Position numbers and translations under genes: made by a program. The notes beneath the pieces were generated by a model, which was not told where the DNA came from, ran no database searches, and saw only the letters and a list, made by a program, of their open reading frames with translations. Below, in pieces: positions 25,424 through 38,900 of a stretch of DNA of 64,000 bases; position 1 is the stretch's first letter; the number at the start of each line of letters is the position of its first letter. Source of the DNA: Reticulascus tulasneorum (lineage: Eukaryota; Ascomycota; Sordariomycetes; Glomerellales; Reticulascaceae). Where the stretch lies: assembly GCA_001557505.1 (NCBI GenBank), contig LSAX01000001.1, positions 2,356,001-2,420,000 of the forward strand, in the 5' to 3' direction.

Positions 25424-27656
25424 TCCGGAGGAGGCGACGGTTCCGGCGCTTGTCTCAACGACAATGGGTATCGTTTGCCCAACCCCTCGACAACAGTTAT
25501 GACGATGGGCGGGCTCGCGTGGGCGATTTCGCTATCCGTCCTCGTGGGTTTTCGCTAGTTCCCACTCGATCTCAGACCGCGCCTAGCTGTCTCACTGACC
25601 ACATGCCTGTCCCGAAGATTGTGCCCCAGCTGTCGATCAGAATGTTCGTGGGGGGCGGACTCGGTGAGGACCTGATGATCGGTCGCCGGAGGGGGCCAGA
25701 GAGAGATTCGGGTTCTGGAGGTCGAGGTGAAAATCGCGGATGTCGTTCGGATAAGTTCGATGGTGGTGCACCGAATTGCAATCTGTCGGGCAATGTTGCG
25801 AGGGACTGCTCTGGCTTCCTCTACTACATATTATGTACCAAAGGGGCTGGGCTCCGTGGGGAGATGGGCTTATCTTGGACCGCAGCCACGAAACGGCGAC
25901 TTTCCACATTGGCGTTGGCGGATACGCTTTTTGCGACCGGGGTCGTCAGCACCACCACCACCACACTGCGTGAGAGGGCCAGACCGTGTGGGAAGACGGC
26001 AGCGACTGGGCGAATGAGATTGAGCACCAAACCGAGCACTGCAGCCATGCCTGCGCCAATCCGTCCCACCAGGTCTGGAGGAGTCGTACAGATTGGCAGC
26101 AGCTGAGAACCACTATCAAACGGGAACAGATAATACGGACAAATGATTGTCATTGCAGCCCTACTGCAACCCCCGAATTCGGATTCTGGTGAATCAGCGA
26201 CCAGGACGCCGGCCCTGGTCAGCGTTCAGAGACTATTAAAGGGTGTGCCTTATTCCCAGTAATTTGGTCCTAGCAATAACAGCTACGGGCGCCGTACACA
26301 ACGACCCTAGATGTTATATGGCCCGTGATATTAGTGTTTGTCGAGTGTGTCCGTCCAGCAGCTACCCAGAGCATGACAATGTCTGTGACCAGATAACAAA
26401 GATCACCACCGACAGACCGACCCCTCGCACCCAATCTGGCTGTCCGTTCGTCACGCCATGAGAATCGGCGGTGTCAAACTGTCTTTCCACCTTCCGCTGA
26501 CGGTCGGATCATCCCATCAGTAACGGACACACGGTTCAGGTGCCGCCTCAAGCTCGCCGTCACAGATTCACCACTTGCGACGGAGGTGGAGACAGATGAT
26601 GGGGGTCATCCCTAGCGGGGACCCCAGCGATGAATGAAAATGGGATCATGGCCTTATCTTTGGCTAGGTCTAGTCCCTGTGCTGGCTTGGTCTCTGCCAC
26701 ACTGTGCCGCCGCCGCCCGTTGTACTTTGATGAAGGATGGCCCTAACCCCTCACTAAGCTGGCTGGGCGGGATTCCAATAGTGTGTGCGAAACGCCCGTC
26801 TCCCGTGACTCAGTGTCATACAACTGTGAGATGGGCTGCATTTCATGCAGAGCTAGAAGCACATCTCAGGGCATTCTGGGATTGCCTTGCCTGAGTTTGA
26901 CAGACCTCAGCTCTCGCTCTCTCCATGGTGGAGCAGGCCGTCCATTAATTTACCCCAGGCTCTTGATCAGCGAGATCGAAGCTCCAGCCAAGCTGAGATC
27001 GCTCTTGAGCTCATTCTTTCGGACTAGATTCCAATCTTCAATGGCGGCGTGCCATCCGTCCCATCCGGGTCCAAGATGTCTTGGAAGCTCTTGGATGGAT
27101 TCTTGTGAAAAGGAACATGGGGTAAGAGCTCGACGATCCTCTGGATGGGGGGGGGGGAAAGGTGATCGCATTTTAGGTTTGGTAAGACTGGATGAGGCGC
27201 ACAGTGTGCATGTTTGCTCTGCACACAATAGCGTCTGACCCAGTCGGTGCCATGCTCCCAATCATCTTGAGGCACCCTCGCTGCGTTGTCAAGCTTTCCT
27301 TGTCCCCTGGCCTTCAGAATGCCTTTAGTGAAGCAAGTATGCGGCGTCGACAAATGCCAACACTGGCTATCCTCTCAGGCGTCTGTGCACGACAACAGAA
27401 TGTAATGACGAACATTATGCGATGATCGGCGATTCAAAGCCCTTGTGGATGCAAATTTCCCTTCTGCTGGCATATGTACACTATACCTACATCTACTCCA
27501 AGGCACATTCTCTTCTCCTTTTTTAGCTGCCACGTCTCTTGATTTGTACAATTGTATCTCATAGTAAAAGTATAGTCATTCCATTCCCACAATGCTGCCA
27601 ACGTGATCTGTCGACCATTTGTTCCTGATAACCCCGATCTTACAACAAGAAGAAGC
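25424..27656. other. Gene-free stretch
   Basis: Starts with the promoter of the permease gene. A 218-codon plus-strand frame (25450-26106) begins only 26 bp from the permease ATG and has low-complexity, Arg/Gly-rich composition, so I do not call it. An 11-base G run lies at 27147-27157. The last part holds the 3' end of the mannosidase gene. Nothing else is recognised. Confidence 0.5.
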
Positions 27657-29892
<2,236 letters not shown>

Positions 29893-30546
29893 CTAGCCGC
29901 AAGTCGCATGTTCAAGGAAAATGTGACTGTCTAGAGAGGAGGAGGAGAAGGACACAATAAAGTTCGAAATGCCTCAGCTCATGCTGAGAGACCACGGAAG
30001 CATCGATGGATGCAAAGCACTAAATGAGACATCGAATTGAAGAGAGGATGCCGCTTGCAGAGACCCGACCGCACGAGATCAAAGCTCCAGGTGTTCTACT
30101 TAGCCCAGCAGCCCTGATCAACTTCCATCCTTGGCAAAGGCCACTAGCGCCTCGACCCCTGAAGAGGACACCTGTAACTCCGTACTTAATGATGTTCCAC
30201 CCGAATGCGCCTAAAGTTGTACGTGGATGGCACGCGCCAGTCCCGTCCGATAATTCGCCACATAAGCGACCCCAATCCATATTGATCAGTGCAGGTGATG
30301 CCTGACACTCAATACACACCCTGCTTCTGATTTTGTGGTTGTCATTATAATTCCCCCAATCCCATGAGTCAAGACAAGTTACCCGGCTCCGATCTTCAAA
30401 TGGAACATCAAGAAGCATAGCTCCGATCTCGCACGTCATCGTTGAATCAAGTCTCGCTTAAACTTGTCCCGCAACCTCGTGAGAGGCTTGCCTTGCGCAA
30501 GTCTGGTGTAGCCGGCATACGCATGCTGAGCAATCGCGTATCTGTA
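29893..30546. other. Divergent intergenic region
   Basis: Promoter region shared by the mannosidase gene (-) and the Atg10 gene (+). The frame of Atg10 is open upstream to 30442 but starts there with TTG. ATG codons occur at 30523 and 30547, so the true 5' end of Atg10 may be slightly earlier than annotated. No other gene is seen. Confidence 0.6.
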
Positions 30547-31449
30547 ATGAGCCACGCAGGAGATTTTAAGAGCTACCCCCTGATCAACAAGGAAGAGTTT
30601 GCTGAAGTATGTCACCAACTCGACAAAAGGTATCGTCAGGCAACCTTAGGCCCCATACGGAGGAAGTGGAAGTTGAGGGTTTGCGCCGCACTCGACACTT
30701 CGTTTGCCCTGGGCGCAGAATACACAACGTATATCCAAATCATTCGGCCTCTTGACACGGCTCTAGACCATACAGATCTCTCTTCGTATCTAGACAGATT
30801 CTCCTTTCAAGAAGGTTCCGTCCAAGGCAATGCGTCGGCTGTGGAAGAAGACATGGGTATGATAGAAGCAGATGAATATGACGAGGTAACTGTCACGGCA
30901 ACATTATTTGATTTCAGTAAATCTTATAGTAGGAACAGGCGGCCCTCTATAAGCAGCATGAGCCAGAATCGGGACATGTCGTGTACGAAATTCATCTCCA
31001 CCCAACATACCAAATGCCCTGTTTATGGTTCTCTCTTCATGGTTTGCCATCTGACGAGGTAGCTTTCAACATTGATACGGTCTTCCGAAGACTTGTGCCA
31101 GATGAGTTCAAAGCAGCACTTCGGGGTCTCGGTGGGATCGGTGGCATTTCAGGAGATGTAAGTTCGCATGTTGCTGTGATCCAGTCAATTAGAAGCTCTG
31201 AGGAGACCATGTGCAGGCCTAGACTAACTCGTTCGCATGCAGCATCACCCTTTAACCGGCGTACCTTCATTTTTTGTTCACCCTTGCCTCCTTGGAGATG
31301 CCATGGCGGGATTCGATTGCTCCAAGGAGGATTACCTCATGGTGTGGTTAGGAATGGTCGGTGGATGCGTTGGTCTTTGGATCCCAAAAGAAATGGCCAT
31401 GGAGAGCAGCCAGCATCCCCGAGCGGTTTCCAACAACAATTCTGGCTGA
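30547..31449 (+). CDS. atg10: Autophagy E2-like conjugating enzyme Atg10
   Basis: E2-like enzyme that transfers Atg12 to Atg5 during autophagosome formation. Exons are 30547-30885, 30939-31157 and 31243-31449 (254 aa). An alternative acceptor at 30932 adds Glu-Gln and is equally in frame. The N-terminus YPLINKEEFAEVC starts the fold. The middle block IHLHPTYQMPCLWFSLHG is the family beta-sheet motif. The third exon carries HHPLTGVPSFFVHPC, whose final Cys (residue 201) is the catalytic thiol of the HPC motif shared by Atg3 and Atg10. The ATG at 30547 is preferred because of a purine at -3; one at 30523 would add eight residues. The stop lies only 26 bp from the stop of the convergent snRNP gene, so the 3' untranslated regions must overlap. 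Confidence 0.9.
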
Positions 31450-31475
31450 GTCGCAGAAAGTACGTAAAACGCAGA

Positions 31476-32198
31476 TCAATCGTCGTCACTATCCTCCTCC
31501 ATTGCCACATCACTGTCATCCTCTTCTTCCTCCTCTTCATCCCGTGTACGCTTCTGGCCTCGGCCGTCAGTTGTCTTCGCGTCTTCCATGGCATGGTCTG
31601 CGCCAGAAGGTTTTCCAGGCGGAGCAGCTGCCTTGACTCCAGGAGCACCAGATGTTGTACCAGGGGCAGGGGCATTAAAAATGCTCTGCTGTAGCTGTGT
31701 TACCTCTACGTTGGCAGCACCAGTATTCGGCATCTTGAACGACCCATCGAGCTTAGCTACAAAATCCGACTTCGATTTGGCGTATTGGATTTTCTAGTTC
31801 ATAAGACATTAGCGGCAAGGCAGGTAAACAGGGCAGGGGAACTACCGTACCAGTTCACGCCCCAAGAATTCGAATCCCTCCAAGGACCTCATTGCCTGAG
31901 TAGCTGCCTGCACATCTCTGAAAACAATATGCGCTTGGCCACGCATCTTCATGGTCTTGAGAGCCACGATATCGAGGATAGGTCCATAGGTAGAAAAGAG
32001 CATGTATAACTCAGTTCTCAGGTCTGCTTTCTGGATCTTTGAAGAAGGGAGATTCGTTACGTATAGTCTGTCCGGTCAGCAAAGACATCTTGTGGGGGAA
32101 ATGCTCCCTACTCACGTCTGGTTAGGTGGGATACTTGGTAGTTTGGCTGGTAGTGATGCGTTCGACGGAAGCCCTCGTGGCGGTGCGACTGCTGCCAT
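31476..32198 (-). CDS. U1 snRNP A / U2 snRNP B''-type RNA-binding protein
   Basis: Spliceosomal RNA-binding protein that holds a stem-loop of U2 (and possibly U1) snRNA. Exons are 32198-32116, 32067-31851 and 31793-31476, giving 205 aa. The single RRM covers residues 25-105: PPNQTLYVTNLPSSKIQKADL at its start (RNP2 is LYVTNL), then RGQAHIVF as RNP1, then FLGRELKIQYAKSKSDFVAK. The IPPNQTLYV opening and YAK.KSD close are diagnostic of the U1A/U2B'' group. No second RRM follows. Instead there is an Ala/Pro-rich stretch and a very acidic tail (about 30 Glu/Asp near the end). It faces Arpc1 across a 425-bp shared promoter region. Confidence 0.92.
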
Positions 32199-32623
32199 GG
32201 TTGGTGGTGTGCTTGCTCTTTCAAACGGCCTGGTTTTTGGTAGTCGATAGGCAGTCTTCCTAAGTCAAGTGTCGGTATAGGGTTGTAATACGTGGGGTCG
32301 GACCTTCGTTGATTCAATTGAGTTGGCTCGCGATTCCCGAAATTTTTCAGTTGTGAGGTTCTGGAGCTCCCAGAAGAAGAGCAGACCCCGTGGGGTATGC
32401 ATAAAGTGTTAGCGCCCTTTCGTACTACGTACCTACGTAACCCCTCAGCCCCGCCATCGACCACATGGCAAGGCATAGCGAAACAATTAGAGACGAACAT
32501 TTAGGATTATCTCTGTCAAGACAGAACACCATCGTCACCAAGCAGATAGTAGTGATAGTAGAGAGCTCCTCCTATCACGAAATATTGGCACTCCTCCTAT
32601 CACGAAATATTGGCACTCCAAAG
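32199..32623. other. Divergent promoter region
   Basis: Sits between the snRNP gene (-) and Arpc1 (+). It contains the perfect 25-bp tandem duplication at 32566-32615, which ends eight bases before the Arpc1 ATG. No gene is seen. Confidence 0.65.
32566..32615. repeat. Perfect 25-bp tandem duplication in the Arpc1 leader
   Basis: Two identical 25-bp units (32566-32590 and 32591-32615), each beginning CTCCTCCTATCACG and ending ATATTGGCA. They lie immediately before the Arpc1 start codon at 32624, so they should be in its 5' untranslated region or core promoter. Confidence 0.95.
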
Positions 32624-33831
32624 ATGGCCGCCCCCGAAGTCCACCACCTTTTCCACAATCCCATTGCCGACCACTCTTTCTCCGCAGACCGGAAGACACT
32701 GGCAATTGCTCGTGGGACTGCGATCGAGCTGTATGGAAAGACGGCCAACGCTTTCAAGCTCAAGGACGAGCTCAAGGGACATGACAAGACAGTCACCAGT
32801 GTCGATATAGCCCTCAAGAGCGGGCGCATTGTATCGTGCTCTCAAGGTTCGTGGGCTCTATGAAAGGGTTCCCTTCAGTAAAAGGGCCGAAGTTGACAGC
32901 AGCAATCAAGATCGTAATGCATTAGTCTGGGAGCCATCTCCGACAGGCTATAAGCCCACTCTTGTTTTACTACGAATTAGTCGAGCCGCTACGGTTGTGC
33001 GCTGGTCTCCATCGGAAACCAAGTTCGCTGTTGGATCTGGAGATCGAGTTATCGCAATATGCTACTTTGAAGAGGAAAATGACTGGTGGGTGTCCAAGCA
33101 CCTCAAGAAGCCTATTCGAAGCACCATCACTTCGGTAGCCTGGCACCCCAACTCCGTTCTCCTCGCTGCTGGGTCTACGGATGCCCATGCTAGAGTCTTC
33201 TCCAGCTTCATCAAAGGAGTCGACAGCAGGCCAGAGCCGGGAGTTTGGGGTGAAAGACTGCCTTTTAACACAGTCTGTGGGGAGTACTTGAACAACTCTG
33301 CCGGATGGGTTCATTCTGTCTCGTTCTCGCCCAGTGGAGAAGCACTTGCCTTTGCTGCCCATGACAGCAGTATTACAGTTGTCTATCCAAGTGGGCCAGA
33401 CCAGCCACCGCGTGCTGTGGTGTCGATCTCAACCCAGCTTCTTCCGTTCATGAGTCTGCTTTGGAATGGAGAAGATGAAATCATTGCTGCTGGTTATGAC
33501 TGCGAGGCATTCCGCTTCAAAGGCGGTGAAAGTGGCTGGCAGCTCACGGGAACTCTTGAAGCTAAGGGTAGAGGGGGTCTTGCTGATGCTCGAGAAGAAT
33601 CTGCTTTGAACATGTTCAAGCAGATGGATCTCAAGGGAAAGGTCAAAGATGACACACAATTGAAGACGGTCCACCAGAACACAATCACAACCATTCGACC
33701 ATACGAATCTTCTGGCGGAAGATTGTCCAAGTTTAGCTGTGAGTATCTCCCATCCATGTGTTTCGACTTGCATGCTGATCTGAAACGAAGCAACTGGGGT
33801 GGACGGTAGAATTGTCATCTGGAATGTTTAG
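32624..33831 (+). CDS. arpc1: Arp2/3 complex subunit 1 (ARPC1/Arc40)
   Basis: WD40 beta-propeller subunit of the Arp2/3 complex, which nucleates branched actin at sites of endocytosis and growth. Exons are 32624-32846, 32911-33738 and 33791-33831, giving 363 aa, the usual length. The family is marked by FHNPIADHSFSADRKTLAIA at the N-terminus, LKGHDKTVTSVDIA, SQDRNALVWEPSPTGYKP across intron 1, the highly conserved ATVVRWSPSETKFAVGSGDR and NDWWVSKHLKKPIRSTITS, then WHPNSVLLAAGSTDAHARVFS. The inserted helix near residue 300 (ESALNMFKQMDLKG) is the ARPC1-specific arm. The last exon supplies only STGVDGRIVIWNV, closing the last blade, and its acceptor (AAG at 33788-33790) is fixed by phase. Confidence 0.97.
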
Positions 33832-34131
33832 AGTAGAGTACAATGAGATTCTGCACCGTTTGATATGCGCACTTGACCACCTGGATTCAGCATTACAGCC
33901 ATACCTTGAAAGTAACAATTGATGATGTTCTGAGGAGTTCCCTGATTGAGCGGAATGATCTAGAAGCTCGATGCTGTTTATCGTCAGCCTGATATATAAG
34001 TTGGTCGAGAATTTTCAATTTTTAAGACTGACTACTGCAGAAAGTCAATACCACCATCACTACCGGTGCTGAGAGTACAACTAAATTCTCCAAGCAGATT
34101 CGCCTACGATAGCAAATATCACACATCTAGG
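33832..34131. other. Short intergenic region
   Basis: Terminator of Arpc1 and promoter of the following gene. The next frame is open from 34066 but with GTG; the first ATG is at 34132. Nothing else is seen. Confidence 0.55.
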
Positions 34132-35103
34132 ATGAACCGATATATGGTGATTGACAGCGTCGGACTAGCTGACCATGTTAATGATAGCCCAAGGTTTCGT
34201 CCTGTTATCTGGGATAACTCATCCAGGCCAACAGTTCCTGCACTCTCCCAGAACAGTATCCCAAGACATGGGCCGCAACTCAGCGGCTGTCCCGGAACTT
34301 ATGATGCTGTTTACACCCCCCCGAGACCTGAAAGCATGACGATGGACGGCGGAACGGATGGGGACACCGAGGTTGGATGCCAGTTGCAGGAGCAACCAGC
34401 AGCAGTCGATCAATCTTATCCGACTTGGAACGAATCAGACATGAGGCATCGCCGATTGCCAACATACCATAGCGGCAACGAAGTTACCTACAGGTTGCCT
34501 TCCCTGATGAGCATTGAGAACGCCAGAGCTCCAGGCGGCCAACTGAATGGTCACCAATCTAAATTTAGCGTAATAACCACGTCGAGGAGTGTACACAGCC
34601 ATGTACAATCCTCGCTCATTTGCGCCGTGCACGACATCTGTTTGCAAGCAACCAAGAACTATCTGGCAAAGCGTCGAGTCAATTGGCGACTTCGGGGAAA
34701 GACTGCCTTGCACTCTATCATCTTCGGAAGCCCACACCACCACTCTCGACCCTCTCTCCGGTTCTCGCCATACCAAGAGGCTCGGCGCGAGAGCTCTGCT
34801 TCCGTCGATGCTGGTCTGCCAACGCCGACAGACTCGTTATTGACTAACATCAGCCACATCTGCAATGTGGCCTGGAGTCAAGCACGAAGAGATAGGCTCT
34901 ATGTGCCAGGCACGGAGCAGACTTGCGTTGCTAACATGGCACGTTTACTTGACTGGGCGGAGACTATCGTGTGCGGAGATGCGGAAGACTGGGCCGCGGG
35001 GGAGAAGCAGGCAATTCATCGAATTGTGGCAGCTGGAAAGAATCTGTGCGCTTGGCTAGGAGATGAAGACGGACGAGATATGATTGAGGCTCAGGAGACG
35101 TAA
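34132..35103 (+). CDS. Uncharacterised protein with conserved-looking C-terminal helical region
   Basis: I do not recognise this gene. The frame is a single uninterrupted exon of 323 aa from the first ATG (MNRYMVIDSVG). The first 150 residues are polar, Pro- and Ser-rich and probably disordered, with no membrane segment or signal peptide. From about residue 170 it becomes helical, with several Cys and Trp: SSLICAVHDICLQATKNYL, a basic patch (AKRRVNWRLRGK), then NISHICNVAWSQARRD and MARLLDWAETIVCGDAEDWAAG. The second half looks like a folded domain. An intact frame of this length, in the same direction as its neighbours, supports a real gene. No function can be proposed. Confidence 0.72.
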   Translation: MNRYMVIDSVGLADHVNDSPRFRPVIWDNSSRPTVPALSQNSIPRHGPQLSGCPGTYDAVYTPPRPESMTMDGGTDGDTEVGCQLQEQPAAVDQSYPTWNESDMRHRRLPTYHSGNEVTYRLPSLMSIENARAPGGQLNGHQSKFSVITTSRSVHSHVQSSLICAVHDICLQATKNYLAKRRVNWRLRGKTALHSIIFGSPHHHSRPSLRFSPYQEARRESSASVDAGLPTPTDSLLTNISHICNVAWSQARRDRLYVPGTEQTCVANMARLLDWAETIVCGDAEDWAAGEKQAIHRIVAAGKNLCAWLGDEDGRDMIEAQET

Positions 35104-35972
35104 CAATTGGTAGGCATGCTCCATGTTGCCATTGTTCTAATGTAGCCTACTGTTGTCGGTTAGGGTCTTGATGCGTTGAGGAATGCCACGGCGGACAGGC
35201 TATAACTTTGAAGCGTATCTTCGTCATCGCGATCAGCACGGTGACATTTTGTCGTTTTTATGTAATAAAGCCTCCTTTGGCCCATGGTCATAGTCTTATC
35301 CTGATGTATATCCGAATCTTTGATCCCCAAGATATAAATTACTACGATATACATATTGACATGCACATATCATACCTATGTGGGGGGCTCTCAGGCTGGC
35401 TTTCCCGGTTTTGCCCCCACAAATCGCTCTGGGTTTAATAGGTAGCTGACACGAGCCCGCTGAGGCCCAAGCGTCCCCTGTATCACGGAACCGCCTCACG
35501 CAATCAAGGCGCTAATAATAAGGAGTTAGTAATAGTGGAACTGGCTCCGATGGATAATTATGGACGGGATGGGTTCTCCAACATGAACCGCTGACGACCC
35601 ACCGCCAGCTCAACCCCACTGCCTGGCTATCTTTCTGACATATAGTCATCGCTGCACCTAATTTTTGATCCGTTTCCGAGGATAAACACAAGATTTTACG
35701 TCCTCTATATACGGACTTCGTGCAAACCGAGTTTCTCAAATATCTGACTCAGGCGTTCTCGATCGCGAAAAGGTCTACGCTACGCTTTGCCTTGTGTAGA
35801 ACAGCTACCCGGTCAGCCTCGCCACGAAAGGTTTCCAGTTGGGCTCCTGGCACAGGTCCGACGAAACCCCTCCAACCTCGAAGTGCTTCCTTCGCCCTGC
35901 ATACCTCTTTGTCCCGAATCCCCCAAACCCTTCGAAGTACCGGCGTCGATCGAGAAATGACAGTATAATTCT
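35104..35972. other. Intergenic region upstream of Ubr1
   Basis: Holds the 3' end of the preceding gene and the promoter and leader of Ubr1. Short frames on both strands have no recognisable content. The last 250 bp are probably transcribed leader. Confidence 0.5.
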
Positions 35973-38900
35973 ATGAGAGCCCTCCCGATGGATTCGACCA
36001 TGTCCACTCAAGAGCAGCAGCTCTGCGAGTTCCTCAGAGAGCTGCCAGCTCGATGGAGCTACCGTTACGGCGATCCTGCCTGCTCAGACCTGCTCGAGAG
36101 TCTGTTCTGGTCGTTGGCTGGTGGGAAACCGGAATATATGAGCCTATTCTTTCCAGGAGGCCGACCATCCCACGACCTAAAGCTGCGGGATGCGCAAGGT
36201 GCTGTTGAAGGCGCGGAGTATACAGAAGGCGCTCGGGGCAAGCGTTGCGGGCACATCTTTAAACCAGGAGAAGCGTCTTACGCATGCCGAACTTGCAGCA
36301 CTGATGACACATGTGTCCTTTGCAGCAGATGCTTCGATTCAACGGATCACGCGGGGCACATGGTGCGCATATCCATCTCGGTAGGAAACAGCGGCTGCTG
36401 CGACTGTGGCGACGATGAAGCGTGGCGGCTCCCCATGTTCTGTACCATCCATTCCGAGAAGGAATCAGGAAAGTCGGCCGGGAAAGGCAAGGAGGCAGCA
36501 GGACTGCCCGAGGACTTGGTGCAAAACATACAAATGACAATCGGCAGGGTATTCGATTACATCTGCGACGTGATATCATGCTCGCCGGAACAACTGAGGC
36601 AGGCAAAGACGGCCGATTCCATAAGGAAGGACGAACTGATGTCGCGGTTGTCGACAGAGGCCTATGGGGAGAGCTCCAAGTCTCCGTCGGAGTTTGCACT
36701 GGTCCTGTGGAACGACGAGAAGCACACAATCGAAGATGTCCAGAACCAAATAGCCCGAGCTTGCAAAACAACTGAAGCTCAAGGCCTTGCCCGCGCTACC
36801 GAGACAGACATTGTTGGTCGAAGCCTCTTAAAGCACTTGGACGACCTGGATGCCCTTCTCGAGATGGCAAAGAAGTTAGACGAAATCAAGGTCACCGTGA
36901 CAATACGATCCTCGAGAGACACTTTCCGCGAGCAGATGTGCGGTAGTATGATCGAGTGGCTGAGTGATATCTCCGGATGCAGCGTCGGCTCTGATCATGA
37001 TATCCTACGACAAATTGTTTGCCAGGAAATGATGAAGCCGTGGCGGAAAGGCAGTCCTGGTTCGCACGCCATTGTTGGCAAGGATGGCATCTACGACGAG
37101 GAGCGCCACTTGAATCATTCGGACTATCCAATGGGTTTCACTCGAGAGGTCATCTTACAAATGCAGCGTGCTGGTCAGCGGATAGATGGCTTGGAAGACA
37201 GTAGTGATGAAGATGACCTCGACACCGATATGGCAAGAGGTGCTGATCGTACCCCTTCCAGTGGTGCGGGTGATGACGACGACGATGACGACGATGTCAT
37301 GATGGTTGACGTTCGAGCTGAGGCACCAGGAGATATCGGGTTGGAATGGCGCGGGACGGACCAAGCATTAGAAGAAGACGAAGCTACGATGGCCGGCTAC
37401 CCACCTCCGCCTCCCCCTCCTGTAGTTCCAAGACGGGCTATCAGGGACCGGGATCTCACCCCATCCGATTCGGACACTGCGGAGCCACTTATTGCCCCTG
37501 CTATATACGCCAAAGCCAACCTTGAGATTCCGAAGACACCAGGGCAGACAGACAAGGCGCCATCACCGAAACCTGGTCGCTATTGGCTAGAGACACCACC
37601 TGGGTACATGGATCGAGACAACATCCCACCAGCCGAAGATGTGTTTCAGAGAGTTCGGCTCGACTGGTTGATTCTCTTTGACCTTAGGATGTGGAAAAAG
37701 GTCCGAAATGATCTAAGGTCCCTCTATATATCCACTGTGGTGACCATACCAGAGTTCAAGCGCGTACTTGGTCTTCGTTTTGCTGGCCTGTACACGACTC
37801 TTGCTCAACTCTATCTGATCGGGGATAGAGAGCCCGACCACTCCATCATCAACCTATCTCTACAGATGCTCACTACCCCTTCTATTACAGCCGAAATCGT
37901 CGAGCGCGGCAACTTCATGACGAGTCTTCTCGCTATACTTTACACCTTCCTCACGACGAGGCAGGTTGGGTATCCATGGGACGTCTCGTCCAATGCGGTC
38001 CTTGCTTTCGACACAGGGTCGGTCACGAACCGGCGTATGTATCACTTTTACCTAGATCTGAAGTATCTCTTCGGGTCGCCACATGTTCAAGAAAAGCTCC
38101 GAAGCGAAGAGCGCTACTTGCTGCAGTTCCTTGACCTCATCAAGTTGCACCAAGGCATTGGACCCAATGTTCGGGCTGTTGGAGAGCATGTTGAATACGA
38201 AACGGACAGCTGGATCACAGCTTCTCTAGTGACGCGAGAGATCAACAGGTTAGCAAGGCAGCTTGCAGACTCGTTCCGAAACATTGCCGAGTCCGAAGCA
38301 CCATACCTAGCACGGGCGATCAGGCTATCAGCCAAGGCTGTTATTCTCAACTCGGTTGGCGCTGAGCGAGGGAGGTTCAAGCAAGCAGAAATCAAGGAAG
38401 AGGTCAAATTCAAGACCTTGGGTGACTTCGAGTTCGACGTCGAATCTGCCAGATACGACGTTGTCAAGTTCACCGTTGAAGAGGATTCCATCAGTTTCCA
38501 CCACGCACTCCATTACACGCTTTCCTGGCTGATTGAGTGCGGAAAGTCTCTTCCTGCATCAAGCCTTCGAACTCTTCTGAGCTTTTCAACGCAGGATTTG
38601 AAGATGCCGCCTCGCTCCATGGGCCGCAGAACAATGCCGAGGCGGGACTATCTTCCTGAAGACTTATTAATGGCCGCGTTCGATTACCCGCTTCGAGTTT
38701 GCGCATGGCTTGCTCAAATCAAGGCCAATACGTGGGTTCGGAATGGCATAAGCCTACGACACCAGGCTGCGACGTACCGGGGAGTTAGCCAGAGGGATGT
38801 TTCCCATCATCGAGATATCTTCTTGCTGCAGACGGCGATGGTCATTTGCGACCCAAGTCGCGTGCTTGCCTCGATCATCGACCGCTTCGGCATGGAGAAG

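Noticed and set aside
25450..26106. 218-codon plus-strand frame next to the permease start
   Set aside because: It lies in the permease promoter, is low in complexity and has no recognisable domain.
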